Part shown: piece after piece, positions 11,481 to 23,704 of the stretch
How the letters are laid out: each line of letters begins with the position of its first letter
Position numbering within the stretch: the stretch's first letter is position 1
Source: Tachypleus tridentatus
Lineage: Eukaryota > Arthropoda > Merostomata > Xiphosura > Limulidae
Assembly (NCBI RefSeq): GCF_004210375.1
Contig: NC_134833.1
Location: 146,064,127-146,128,126 of the forward strand
DNA length: 64,000 nt
Reading direction: 5' to 3'
Position numbers and translations under genes: made by a program
Notes under the pieces: generated by a model
Told to the model about the DNA's origin: nothing
The model's database searches: none
Seen by the model: only the letters and a program-made list of their open reading frames with translations

Positions 11481-12761
11481 ATCTTAACACCCATTGAAGG
11501 TTGTTTAATCTAACCTGTATAACACAACTCACATGAGATGGTTGACATGGTGTCAACCCAACGTTCATCCTCATACCAGATAACCACGTAGGTATATTAT
11601 CTTAACGCAAGGCTAAACGATACGCTAAATGCACCCTGTTCCTCATGTGGAATCGAATCCCGGATTTTAATGTTGTAAGTTTGTAAACTTACTGCTGAAT
11701 CACTTGGTTAGAATACCGAGAACAGAGTTAATTAATACACTGTTTACACGAATTAACCAACAATTTAAGTTTATACTTTTACCGACCAGAGAAAACTGGT
11801 TTGAACAAATTGTAGATATCTAGAATACCTCTAACATTCCTCAGTCAAAATAATAATGTCACCGTAATTATTCAGCCATATTCATGTGCATGAGAAACAT
11901 TGCTAATAATTTTATTTCTAGTTAGTTGCAAATTTGCGATTGATGGTTGGTTAATTTGCAAGTTGGAAGGCCCAACGTTTGAACCCTAATGTGCTTAGGA
12001 ACACACCACATACATTCATTTAGCTTTAGGCATGCTATAAAATCATCAGTCATTCCCACGTTTCAGATAAAAGATGCAGTTGGTGCTCAGTGGATGCTGT
12101 ATCTATAATCACCAACGTAAAATTAATAACAAGTATCTTTAAGTCTTGAGGACTGACGTGACATTTTATCCCACGTGTTAAATGATTAGTCGTTCAAATT
12201 ACATACACCAAATCTATGTCGAACGCAATCTGTTAACACGTACTGCCATCTGTCAGTCAAATGTCTAGTCGTTTGCGCTAGTTTTCAATGAATAAACTGA
12301 TTTAACATTTAGTACTAACTGAAGAGTAAACAGTAGAAATTTATTTTAAACAATACCCTGAATAAATAAACAATAAAACTAGTTTAATTAGAAAGTACAA
12401 TAGCTGTAATGTTCTTTTTCTATAAAACTATGTCAATACAAAGTTACCCTCTAATACAAATAAAAACCTGTACAACCTTAAACTCCTATATTTTTTACTA
12501 TTATTTACTATCGCCACTCTCCAAGATGTAATTTTACATATAATATATAAAAAAACATTCATATACAACTTTTCAACTTAACATTCATACCCTAATTCAA
12601 AGACACATTTTTCAAAGTGTACAAACATAAAATATGAATCTTATATATATGTATTAAATTCGTTCAAATACACTCAGAAGTAAATTACTGTTTTTCAAAT
12701 ACAACTCCCCTCATTTCAATTTCTTTACCAGTTCACCTTTAGTTAAACTTTTATTTTGCAC
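11481..12761. other. Gene-free stretch
   Basis: It holds one degraded family 3 SINE head (minus strand, about 11620-11705, gaatcgaatcccggatttta). The rest shows nothing recognisable. Confidence 0.45.
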
Positions 12762-12871
12762 ACCCCCTCCCAGTGGCACAGTAATATGTCTGAAAGCGTA
12801 TAAAGCTAGAAACCGAATTTCGATACCCGTGGTTGACAGAGGTTTTGGTAAAAAAACAACAACAACAACAA
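12762..12871 (+). mobile_element. SINE family 2 head with CAA-rich end
   Basis: cccctcccagtggcacagta begins a family 2 tRNA-like head, with tttcgatacccgtgg as its B box. It ends in an (AAC)n run at about 12850-12871. Confidence 0.6.
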
Positions 12872-13112
12872 AGAAAACTCGTTCCGAAACAGATTCATTT
12901 TCGTTATTAAATACTGTATAATGTCTAGGGACAACAAGTGATCTGTTCGTTCATCAGGGCTGTCCAATCCTCCAAGCCAACCTCAATCTATTTAACATAC
13001 AATGTATGTATATATTTAAAGTTTGATTTTGTTAATCATATACACACACGCACATACGTAATAATGTATTTGTCTTATAATCTCACTGCAAGCTAAATTA
13101 TAACTAAGCCTA
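12872..13112 (+). repeat. Unclassified dispersed repeat, copy 1
   Basis: Similar to 15868-16096 across about 230 bases, with shared blocks such as gtatttgtctt...aatctcactgcaag and actaagcctaaa. It has no coding signal. Confidence 0.6.
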
Positions 13113-14120
13113 AAAAACTGTTACGGGTAGTAACAAACGTAAAAACATCCATAAACAAAATCACAAAACTGAAAACTTGTATCCATCTCGCCATGGACTA
13201 AATTAACTTCCACATCAAATTTGGTAAAACTCCATCTATAGGAGGTAAAATAGTAGTTAAAACGTCCATAAAAAACACAAAACTGAAAATTTATATGTAC
13301 TCCTGCATGTAACTAATGAACCACCATGACAATTTTTGTGAAGATCCATCCACACCCTGTGAATTAGTTACATACAACAAACAGACAGTTCTGTTATATT
13401 TACCTGGGTTTCATAAATTCTCGTCACATAACTAACTTATTCTGTCGAAATTAAAACATCTATCAAAAAACGCGTTCCGGATCTAGTAAAACAGACAGAT
13501 AAATTTAATAACAAATCTACGAGACCGCCCTCTTTGGAGATGAATTTTAATTAAAAATGGTTAATTATCAGAAACTGACAATCGTATGTTTTATCTTTTA
13601 AAATTTAATGTAGCCATACGAAATAGCAGACCTCCAGAACTGAGATATTCTGACTCCCATATGTTTATTTATTGTAATTAGACAGTACCTGTGTTAAATA
13701 TGGTGCAGCATGAAGTAAAACTGTGTCAGGGAAGAGACAAAAAAAGCGAAACTATTCCCTAGGAGAAGATAGAATATGTTTTGTAACACATAAAAAAGAA
13801 AATAAATTACCAAAAAAGTTTAATAAAATAGGCTTCAGGAAGAATGATTATTATAAGCATATGATGATTGAAATATCTTCAAATTAAAACTGAAATCAAT
13901 ATAATAGTGTTACAACCTAAATATAGTGAGACGATGTCAGATTTTTTACGAAAAGGAACAACCGAGAAAACTAACTATTTAAGAAAAGACACTGGTAGGT
14001 TCGATCAGTGATAAGTCGAAATGTGTGAGGTATTGAAGCAAAATTATTATGGATATATGCAATGCTTCCAGAGTCTTAAGAATGCGTAGTTGTAACTAGC
14101 AATGTGAATAAGTTAGGGTT
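13113..14120. other. Gene-free stretch
   Basis: A loose duplication of a segment (aacgtaaaaacatccataaa at about 13126 and aaaacgtccataaaaaacac at about 13259) is the only structure seen. Confidence 0.4.
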
Positions 14121-14132
14121 AAAACGGTTGCT

Positions 14133-14370
14133 TTGTTTTTGAATTTCACACAAAGCTACTCGAGGGCTATCTGTGCTAGCCGTCCCTAATTTAGCAGTGT
14201 AAGACTAGAGGGAAGGCATCTAGTCATCACCACCCACCGCCAACTCTTGGGCTACTCTTTTACCGACGAATAGTGGGATTGACCGTCACATTATAACGCC
14301 CCCACGGCTGAAAGGGCGAGCATGTTTGGCGCGACGGGGATGCGAACCCGCGACCCTCAGATTACGAGTC
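14133..14370 (-). mobile_element. SINE family 1, 5' truncated, with 12-bp target duplication
   Basis: The 12-bp duplication aaaacggttgct flanks it (14121-14132 and 14371-14382). The element stops within the tRNA-like anticodon arm, so it was truncated at its 5' end on insertion, as expected of target-primed reverse transcription. Confidence 0.93.
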
Positions 14371-14382
14371 AAAACGGTTGCT

Positions 14383-15867
14383 AACAAAACAGAAATATTA
14401 AAAGTAATGACAAACAACGTTTTAAATAGTTTACAGATGAGAAAGAAATATAACTTTATTAATTATTTATAAATGGCTGACATAACAAGTGAGTCCGAGA
14501 TCCAAACAACTTAAACCTAGTTCAAAAATTATTTATATTTAATCTACAATAATTGTTTGATTCTGTTTTAAGAACAAATATGCACAATTTATGAGTTGCT
14601 CCTCGTGGGGATTTAACTCCTAATTTTAACGTTATGAGCCTTCAAGCCTCTGCTGAATCATCAGGGTGCAAACGAATTTTAAATGTATGATAAAAAAGTA
14701 TTCATGCATATTGTATTATTTCGAATGAAATGTGGTCACATATATTCAAAAATTATAATTATTATGAACAAGGCGTTGCTACAACTAGAAATTACTATAA
14801 TTGAAATACAATCTGATTTCTAACGTGTTACGTTTTATTCGTTTATTCATCTTATTTAAAATAGCATAACAATGGTAATGAAAAACACGAGAAAGATAGT
14901 GGTATTTAAAACAATGTTTGTTTATATTTATTATATACTTACCTTCAGTGTTTTTATTCTATTATTTCAGCTATCAATTTACGTTTTAACATTTTCAGCG
15001 CTCGGGAATCTCCGTGAATCCACTTTTGAGCGCTTTGGCACTATGGGTAAATTAATAAGAACCATGGATAGTATATTTAGCACTATGAGTTACAGTAACA
15101 AGTACCTTGGTTGACATACTTACCATCGTAAGTTTCATTAATAAACATCATGGGTGACATATTTAGCACACGTGTTTGGTTTACGGCTAGTTTCCTGCCA
15201 TTCGACAACACCCCGAATGGTTATATAAATGAAAAATAACATTACATTTCTTTGTAAGGAATAAAATTCGAATAGATTCTTAAACAGTTTATAAGTAAAG
15301 GAAACGTTTCAAAGGAGTCCTTTGATTTTATTCATGGAAATGATAAAATCGTAAAGCAGAACGCTTTGTACAGCAATGGCTTCGAAAACCCTCAGCTAAT
15401 CCAAAGCAATGACATCATATTCAAAATTAAAAATTGTATTAGGCAAAACGAGCCCTCTGCCCCAAAACACTTGAGATAAAGTGGGGCATTTTTCCGCTAC
15501 TATTGACAACATAACAAAAAGATATTTGAAATGATTCATGAGCTTCTGGCGTCACCTTGAAACTAAAGGCTGCTTCTATAGGAAAGATGGTCAAACTCCA
15601 ATGGACTACAGAACCGGCACGCTCCTATATTCAAATACAATGGGCTTTCGTTGCCTTTGGACTGCTTGAACGTCAATTGGAAGCTAACGTCCAGATGGAT
15701 TACCTGTAAAAAGTTGGTCAAGATTTGTGGACTGTTGTTCGAAGTAGCTTGTTACAATAAAGACTGTGTAACAGAAATACGGCTATCCAAAAGAAGGAAC
15801 GCAATCAATGGCACAGCGTGTAGTTGCACTGCAAATTTTAACATAGAAACAACAATAAAGGAAACTC
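14383..15867. other. Gene-free stretch
   Basis: It includes a decayed family 3 SINE head at about 14592-14672 (minus). Open frames at 14872-15114 and from 15651 have no family resemblance; the second runs into a dispersed repeat. Confidence 0.45.
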
Positions 15868-16096
15868 ATTTTGAAACAAATTCTGTTCCGTTATTAAATA
15901 TAATGTTTAGGAATTACAAGGGACCTGTTGATCTATCTCGGCTATGCCATCATCCAAGCCGACCTAAAGCTATTAAATATACAATATATACATACACATA
16001 AAGCCACCTCTTATAAATCATATATAGATTACTGTATTTGTCTTCCAATCTCACTGCAAGTTGAATTATTACTAAGCCTAAACTTCCTTTATACTA
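15868..16096 (+). repeat. Unclassified dispersed repeat, copy 2
   Basis: Second copy of the 12872-13112 repeat in the same orientation, with an insertion or different spacing around 15990-16040. Confidence 0.6.
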
Positions 16097-16576
16097 CTAA
16101 AATACAAGTTAAAATCTTATACCTGTTTTTGCCAACTATTACTAAAGTTAGTTATATTTTGTTATTCAATTCCATTTTCTGAAGATAAAAATAATAAAAC
16201 CAAATAGCATTCAAATATCAACAACATAAAAACAACTTTTTATCTAACGTCTTCTCTTTTCACATAATGCTCCCCTCTCTCTCTCTATATATATATATAT
16301 ATATGTGTGTAGGTGTGTTTGTGTTTGTATTTATATTGGTATCACTAGTTTTTCATTGCTTCAACACTAAAGCACTCAAAGTTTTCTGGAAAATAAATTT
16401 TTAATCATAAATATTCATCAGATTGCATTATTCTTGGAAGTTTCTATTTTAACCAAAATTACCATTATTCTTACAATCTGATTGTAATTTTAATTGGCAT
16501 ATTACGTACACCAACTGATGTGTTAACATTATGTACATTTCTCTGATAAAACACAAAAAAATTGAAAAGTAAAATT
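16097..16576. other. Gene-free stretch with CT/AT microsatellite
   Basis: A (CT)n(AT)n(GT)n compound microsatellite lies at about 16270-16325. Nothing else was recognised. Confidence 0.6.
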
Positions 16577-16682
16577 GTTTGTTTGTTATTAAGTACAAAG
16601 CTAAACAATAGGTTGTGTTCATTGCAGGAGTTGAAACTTGATTTTTAACAGCACAAGTCCTCAGACATACCACTAAGCCAAC
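16577..16682 (-). mobile_element. Degraded SINE family 2
   Basis: It starts ttgtttgtttgttattaagt (tail complement) and ends with cagacataccactaagcc of the head. Confidence 0.65.
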
Positions 16683-16817
16683 AAAGAATAAGCTTCTATT
16701 AAAGTTTTAATCATGAGAAATGAACAAACATAAAAACATTTCTGTTGTTTATATTAAAAACCTCTGCAGTAACTTTAAACTGTATATCTGTGTGTGTACA
16801 CACATACACTTGATTTT

Positions 16818-17036
16818 TCGCAGATTCAAATCCACATCATACCAAACATGCTTGTGTTTCAGCTGTAGGGGCATTATAATGTGATGGTCAATCACACTAT
16901 TCATTGACAAAACAGTAGCCCAAGAGTTGATGGTGGGTGGTGATGACTAGCTGCCTTTCCTCTTGTCTTACACTGCTAAATTAGGGACAGCTAATACAGA
17001 TAGAAATTTTGTAGTTTTGCACAAAATTAAAATCAA
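16818..17036 (+). mobile_element. SINE family 1, 5' truncated, with 12-bp target duplication
   Basis: The 12-bp duplication acacttgatttt flanks it (16806-16817 and 17037-17048). The copy begins just before the B box, lacking the front half of the tRNA-like head. Most CpG sites have decayed to TG/CA, so it is older than the copy at 6171. Confidence 0.93.
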
Positions 17037-17086
17037 ACACTTGATTTTAATTTTAAATCTTCCAATGTTACTCCACAAAACATTTT

Positions 17087-17203
17087 GGGTGTGTTTTCTT
17101 ATAGCAAAGCCACATCGAGCTATTTATTGAGTCCACCGAGGGGAATCGAACCCTGATTTTGCATTGTAAATCTGAAGACATACCGCTGTACTAGCGAGGG
17201 ACG
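17087..17203 (-). mobile_element. SINE family 3
   Basis: The tail complement (cttatagcaaagccacatcg) is followed by the head complement ending accgctgtactagcgaggga. It abuts a family 2 head. Confidence 0.78.
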
Positions 17204-17302
17204 GTACACAATGGGCTCTCTGTACTCTACCCACCACGGGTATCGAAACCCGGTTTTTAGCATTGTAAGTCCGCAGACATACCGCTGAGCCACTGGGGGG
17301 CA
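17204..17302 (-). mobile_element. SINE family 2
   Basis: acacaatgggctctctgtac then accacgggtatcgaaacccg and ccgctgagccactggggggc. It sits directly against the family 3 copy, possibly a dimer or a nested insertion. Confidence 0.78.
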
Positions 17303-17850
17303 ACATTTTGGGATTTGGGGTGTAGTCTCTCAATCCTCACAGAATCAAAATAAAGAAATAAAACAGCTACTAATGAATAAAAAACATGGTACGGTAAAAG
17401 CCAATGCACTCTTGTGAGAAAGAAAATGTTGACAGATTAATCTCTTAAATGTAGGATGATATATGGCTTTACAAAATTGTACCACCATACATATTTCACG
17501 TAGTTTAAATTTTGAAAGCCCACAAATAAATATTTACAGTATTTATGAAATTCGTTATAAAAAATACAGAGTTCCAGAACTAGTTTAAGAGTCCTAACAG
17601 ATACAGATATATATTCTGTGACATGGTTCTTTCTTTTCAGATTCTTGGATCAACGTAATTCAATGTCCAGTTAACAAGAAGGAAAACTGTTAAAAGATGA
17701 AATAAATTAAACTCCAGTACTGATCTAACCTGTAGGCCAAAGTTTTCAGTCAGTTCAACTGCACTACACATTCAATAAATCAACTGACTCGCACAAAATA
17801 TTGCAATAGTTGAAAGAGATCCACTCTTGAAAATTTTCCCTTGAAACAAA
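17303..17850. other. Gene-free stretch
   Basis: Nothing recognised. Confidence 0.45.
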
Positions 17851-19980
17851 TTTTTTTTATCTAATTTCATTTAAACTGACTTCTTCATAGAATGTCATTA
17901 TACATTTGAATATACTATAACTTATGTCCCATTCGCAGAACATTCTTTACTTCCTTTAAAACCCCGTAGAAAAATTATCTGGCCCAAGGACCTTGTCATT
18001 CTTCAAACTTCCCAGTTTTTTATTAACCAGTTCAGTGGAATCACACTGTCTAACCTCAGTGCCATCTATTATAAGCTGTTATCAACTGTTAGACACAAGC
18101 CTTCCTTTATCACCCCTCAAGTGTCTTACTCCAATCCTAAGATTTTGTTAACCCTTAATGTTTGTAATTCTTACATTTTCAGCCAACTTTTATCATACAT
18201 CATTTTTAGTGTTCTAATTTTCTGTTTCACCATTTTCTTGTGATCTTCTAAGTCCCCTTTGGTACAAGTCAATTTAAATTTCTTAAATTTGTAATGTTTT
18301 ACATTAATTTCTCATACCCTTGTGAGTGAAACTGGTTTTCCTGTTGCTGGTAACCTCATATGTTGAGCTTGAACATTTGAAAATATATCTTCAAACAATT
18401 CCCATGTTTGATGAGCACCTCCAACTGATTCAGTTGCCTAATTCACAACAGATAATTCTTGCTGCATCTCTTAAAAATGTGCTCTTTTGACATTTGTAAC
18501 AAAACATCAAATTTAATAGAGCTGTGTCCACTTGCACCCACATATTTACCAATTTCAATTCTCTTAACAATTTTGTATCAGAAATTAACAATAAATCTAG
18601 AATACCATTATTTCTAATAGGTTCTTTAACTAATTGGTGATGAAATCCATCTTGAATAGTTTTCAGAAACCTCTTTCTCTTATGGTTTGGCCTTAGCATT
18701 TCACTATCAATATGTCTGAAATTAAAATAATCCATGATTATAACTTCATTAACAGCTAAATACTTAATGTAATTGTAAAGTTTCTCCTGTCATCACTACC
18801 CAATGGTTAATTCCCCCACTGGTACATCAGTAAGTCTATGGATTTACAACACTAAAATCGTGGATTTGATTCCTCTCAGTTGGCTCAGCAGATAACCCAA
18901 TGTGGCTTTGCTACAAGAAAAACACACACACTTCTAGCATTACAACAGTAAGAAATAAACCTATACTAAAAAATACTTCTAAATTCATTTCCTATGTTAA
19001 ACTTTACTTATTCTTTTTGAATTTAGTTTTTCCTGGCTCTCACCACTGTTGGTCCGAGTTCAAATCTTCCCTTAAAGCAAGTTACTACCCTTTACAAACA
19101 TGCCAGCCCATTCTCTATTTAATTGTAAACCATTCATTACAAAAAGTTCTCTTCAAATACTGGACTGATCCCATAAATCCAACAAACCAATTTGCTTATC
19201 CCTACATATTAATATACATTAACCTCAATCTAGCACTTAGCCCTAGTGACATACTCATAATTTCATACCTGCAGTAAATTATTAGCATTATTCCAGACAT
19301 TAAGTTATAGCCTTTTTCTTTAAATCCCTTTATCAACCTTTGTACTTATTAATTAGCTCATCTAACATATCTTTACATTACAAAAACTGCATCAGTGCTA
19401 ACCACATTTCTTATGTCTTGTTCTCATCAATTGTACCTTCTATATGTGCTCCTCTGTAGCATAATCTAATTATTTTCTCCCTATTTACCCCACAGACTAT
19501 TCTATCGACGTCTTGTCAATGAATCACCAATAACCCTCATCATCACACCCTTCTCTGACTATTTTGTTATTCTTTCTTTTCAATAGTTCCTCATCTGTAG
19601 AAGCCATGTACTAAAATCCGTTACTCAACAAGTTGTCCTTATTATAACTAATCCACTAATCTTCATCAATTTCCTTTAGCTCTAACAATACTTTAACTTA
19701 CTAAAAGTCATTATTAGTTGATGTATGCCTTCCACGTAAAACTCTTCCTGAAATAGTGCTACCATTTCCCACAGTCTATAATTCCGTGTATCTATTACCT
19801 GCACTTTAATTTGGATAGCTTCCAACCTGCAAATTCTACATACAAAATACACTGCTACTAGCTTCTTTACAAGTACATACTCTTCCAGAGTTCCTAAATG
19901 CAACCCACTCATTGCACATATTACACCTAATAAACTGCGAAAGTTAAGTCCTACACTAGTCTTAACCATTGTATTTGGGT
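17851..19980 (-). pseudogene. CR1-like LINE remnant (endonuclease/RT region)
   Basis: The minus-strand frame at 18430-18735 reads FNFRHIDSEMLRPNHK ... NNGILDLLL ... SDTKLLRELK, the end of an APE-type endonuclease (GDFN..DIDW, LDL.LT). Decayed RT-linker-like sequence follows. A further minus-strand frame of 95 codons at 19682-19969 (starting MVKTSVGLN) may belong to the upstream ORF. Many stops break it, and a family 3 SINE (18806-18935) interrupts it. Assignment to CR1 over other APE-type LINEs is tentative. Confidence 0.55.
18806..18935 (+). mobile_element. SINE family 3 inside LINE remnant
   Basis: The head cccactggtacatcagtaag and tail ggctcagcagataacccaat, then gtggctttgctac and acacaca, are all recognisable. 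It lies inside the CR1-like remnant and so inserted after it. Confidence 0.75.
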
Positions 19981-20162
19981 CTTAAATAAATACTCAATAC
20001 TAAATTAAAACTACTGTTAAGCCTAAGATTTTAGAATCAAGTACGCAGGTTTGTCACCACTTTACGTTCACACTAAATTAATTTACTTTTACGTTTTAGT
20101 AGTGACAAGTAAGTAGTCTTTATGTTACTTGATGTTTACGTAATACAAATAGTAATATTATA

Positions 20163-20570
20163 TTGGGTTGAGGAATAATTCGTGAGCGTTTTTTCAAGTT
20201 AAAAAAATATATTCATAAATGAAACGCTTTCGCAAAATATTTCATGTCATTTGGTAGATAATTGTTTGCTCTAATAGATGGTGTGTTTGATTTTCATATG
20301 TCTGTAATGTTTGCTTTCAATTACAGCTCATTAAATGGAATGTCAAGTGGACAAAATCGAGCACTTTCGACACCATCTGCTTTTCGCATTTAATTTCTTG
20401 CAATTTCGTTTAAAACAATGCATACTATATACCTAGGTATTACATGAAATAAAGTATCATAATAAATGTTTTGGGTGTAATGTGTTCATGCATTGAAATA
20501 TTGTATGGTCTTGCATGTAATGCTTGAATGAAATTATTTAAAAACGCTCACGAATTATTCCTCAACCTAA
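20163..20570. mobile_element. Mariner-derived MITE, 408 bp
   Basis: Terminal inverted repeats of about 30 bp (ttgggttgaggaataattcg at left; its near complement ends cctcaacctaa at right) are flanked by a TA duplication (20161-20162 and 20571-20572). The interior around 20370 retains a mariner N-terminus-like reading (HFRHHLLFAFNF), so it is an internally deleted mariner. Confidence 0.85.
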
Positions 20571-20572
20571 TA

Positions 20573-23500
20573 CAATGTATTTAGCCTGATTTATAACCTC
20601 CCTATAATTTATAAACTGGATTTAAACTAACGGATCTAAACTCAAGTAAAATATATAATACTGAAAAAAGAGAAAATAGAGTCTTTAGACTGCATTTGTT
20701 TAATAATACAATGTATTTAATCTGTTTAACAATTTACCAGTGAGATGAACTACAGCTAAGCCTAATAGTCATAGTACAATTTCACACCCAAGCCCAACGT
20801 TCTAGCAGAAGTGTTGGTTACACCACTAAACGTTTACTTAAACCCTACAACTTTGTTTACCAAATTTACTAAATCTAGTTAATCCTTGACTATTCGACAC
20901 AGATTACTACAAATGCTGATAGCCGTAGGTGTATAATGTGACAGTCAATCCAGTTGGTAAAACAGAATATCTTTCCAACATCTCTGCTAAATTAGGGACA
21001 GCATAGCCCCCAGTACCCTAACAAACAAACAAACTCTTCAGCATAACCCCTATGAATAAACAAATTCGTCCTTCTTCCATTCGAAAACTATGATAAAACG
21101 TGTATAATAACATTAAAAGTTTTGTTGAAGTGTATGAAACATAGATGGATTCTGTTTTTATCATTAGCGTACTGAAATTCTTGGTTTTCTAATAGTATGC
21201 TATTCATTTATATTTGTTAAATATTTTGATTTTGTCTATTTTTAAAAACAAAAACAAGATTTTCTATCATTTATCGATTTTATGAAATATTTTACTAAAA
21301 CTTTGTCTAACTTTTCTTCTTAATTCCTAAAAAACAAACTCTCATAACCAAAACCAAACACAAAAACTGCTCATCAAATGCAGTGTAATGAACGAAAATC
21401 GTTTTGAAATCAAATATACCTTTATGTGTTCACAATGGAGATTACATATATCAACCTTATTATTTATACATTATTTTATAATGAATGTGAACAGATGGCA
21501 GCACATGCTGTTAAAATCGTTAAAGTAGCACAAGAGCATAAGGTAAACTTGAATGTTAAATTTTTGAATGGTATAATTATTATATTAAAGTAAGTGTTTA
21601 GATATAGTTTAATAGAAATGCATGTTTTATTTGTTGGTGCTTCAAATTGTTATCTGTCTATAAAAAAGTATTTTGCAATCGCTCGACTGTTTTGGGTTTC
21701 TGTGTATTTTTGTAAATCTCAGAACTAAATCAGCAAGTGACTAAATGAGAATTGTGTTGTTCATGATGTCAGATAGAAATACATGGTTAAAGTTGTATTA
21801 ATATCAAACGATGAAAACACAATAACCCAAAAAATAAAGTTCACCTTTCGAAAGCGTTCAGTTTATTGGGTTTTCGTCGTTTAGTACTTGTTTTATTAAC
21901 TAGGGTTAATACTGTGACTGTAATAGAAGAGTATTTAGTAATAATCAATATTTGCCCTTTACACTTATCACTACTAGTAGTAATGTCACTGCCAGTATTG
22001 GTTCTTATAGATATGAGTTTGAATCCTCGCTGCATCAGACTTAGGAGTGTACAACGTCATGATCAATTCTAGTATTTATTGCTGATAAAATTTTCTAACT
22101 TAAATGTTCTTATTCCAAGACAGAAAAGCCCAATGAACATGAAAGCTACTTAGATTCAGATAACATTCAATGTGTGGTTCAAAATAAAATTGTAATGTTC
22201 TGCTGGTATGTCTGGAAAATCTCATGTCTGGAAAGTCTCATGTCTGGGTAGTAACACTTCACATAAATGGAACTGAGAGTTGATAATGAAGACAGGTTGA
22301 TGAAAATAAATCACATAAATATGGAACTGAAATGTTGATAATACAAGTACATGTTATAAGAGTGTTATGTTTTTATTTTTGGTGGCATACATGTCTCATA
22401 CTAAAAGAGGAATTTTGAACGTGTAGTGATCTTGATAAACTACATGTCTCAGTGCTGGTTCTTAACGTGTATTATGTGACTACACTGAACAATAAACATC
22501 TGTGACCTGAATAGTCCTAATGTTGATTTTTAACCATATAAAACAGTATTTGATGTAACCTGTGTGTTAAATCTATGCTGTTATTATGCCTAAACTTCAC
22601 ATGAACCAGTTTTTAATGCCAGGCTAAATCATGTAGAGCTACTAATATCAAGACAAAAATCACTGTTTTCTCTTATAACTTAAATCATTTTCAAAAACCC
22701 TTAGACTGTTATAGCTAAATTGTCATATAACTCTGTCTACAATGTCATACAATATAACATTTGACAATTAATATATCCCACATGAATGTTTCTTTCTTTC
22801 TGACAAGTGTTAGTTAATGTGTTTAGATGCTAACTGGTACAGTGACATTCATGTTAAAAATACATAATCTGATAACAGTATTATAAGATAAAGTTCTATA
22901 GAAAATCATCTGAAACTGACTTAGGTCTGTTTATGGACATTGAGTAATTACCAAAATTTCACACAAATCAGCTAACCTTTAAAATCTAGATTACAAACTG
23001 GCAAAATGCTTTTATTGTATCAACTGTATATTGAATTATTACTCAATGGAAATATGTGTGTTGGCTAATGGAAAATGCTACTTTTGAAGACTGATATTAA
23101 TATGTTTTTGAAATACTTGAGATATCATGTTTTTTGGACATTAAACCTTTATCTGTTGTTAAGTCATTATTGATTTACAGTTTATGTAACTTACTCAATT
23201 AAAATCAGTAAAAAGTTTAAAAGAGAAATGGATAACTTAGAAAACAAAGAGAGGTTTAAATTGTTTACTTTAGAATGGGTTATGAAGTTTTTATTTTCTT
23301 AAGAGAGTGAGTATGGTAGTTTTACTTTTCCCCAAAATGAGTGTCTGTTAAGTTAGACATGCTGATGATATAAAAGTTGGTGTAACCTATGATTTCTTTT
23401 AAATGCTGATAAGTGAAATTGAAAAACAACATTTTCAATCTTTAATAACATTAGCTTGTATTTATTTCACCCACAAGGGTGAACATACTGATAAAAGTTG

Positions 23501-23704
23501 GTCAATGTAACAATTTAAACAAGACATTTAAAGTCTGTAGCTAATTAAGGCCACATCACTTTGATGATCACTTAATGCAGTAATAGGTATGTGTATATGT
23601 ATTAGTTTGTTATAACTCAAAAACAAGTGATAACACTTAATATATCTTTTACATTTCTGTATTTATAATAATTATATATTTTTCAATAAACTTGTTTTTA
23701 AACA
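20573..23704. other. Gene-free region upstream of MKKS
   Basis: It holds a decayed family 1 SINE (about 20920-21031) and a possible SINE head trace near 22005-22060. Small direct repeats are also present: 16-bp tgtctggaaaatct-like units at 22207-22250 and a pair of acataaat...tggaactga segments at 22262 and 22313. A non-coding first exon of the MKKS transcript may lie here or closer, but none was identified. Confidence 0.45.

Noticed and set aside
11187-11497. Two overlapping 62- and 96-codon frames
   Set aside because: Both are readings of the 39-bp minisatellite.
15651-16001. 116-codon + strand frame as a gene
   Set aside because: The second half lies inside a dispersed repeat; no homology is recognised.
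18900-19277. 125-codon + strand frame
   Set aside because: It is antisense to the CR1-like remnant and starts inside a SINE tail.
21496-21545. Possible first coding exon (MAAHAVKIVKVAQEHK followed by gtaaac)
   Set aside because: It is a short in-frame stretch with a donor-like end but no recognisable family and no acceptor partner that could be found; chance is likely.
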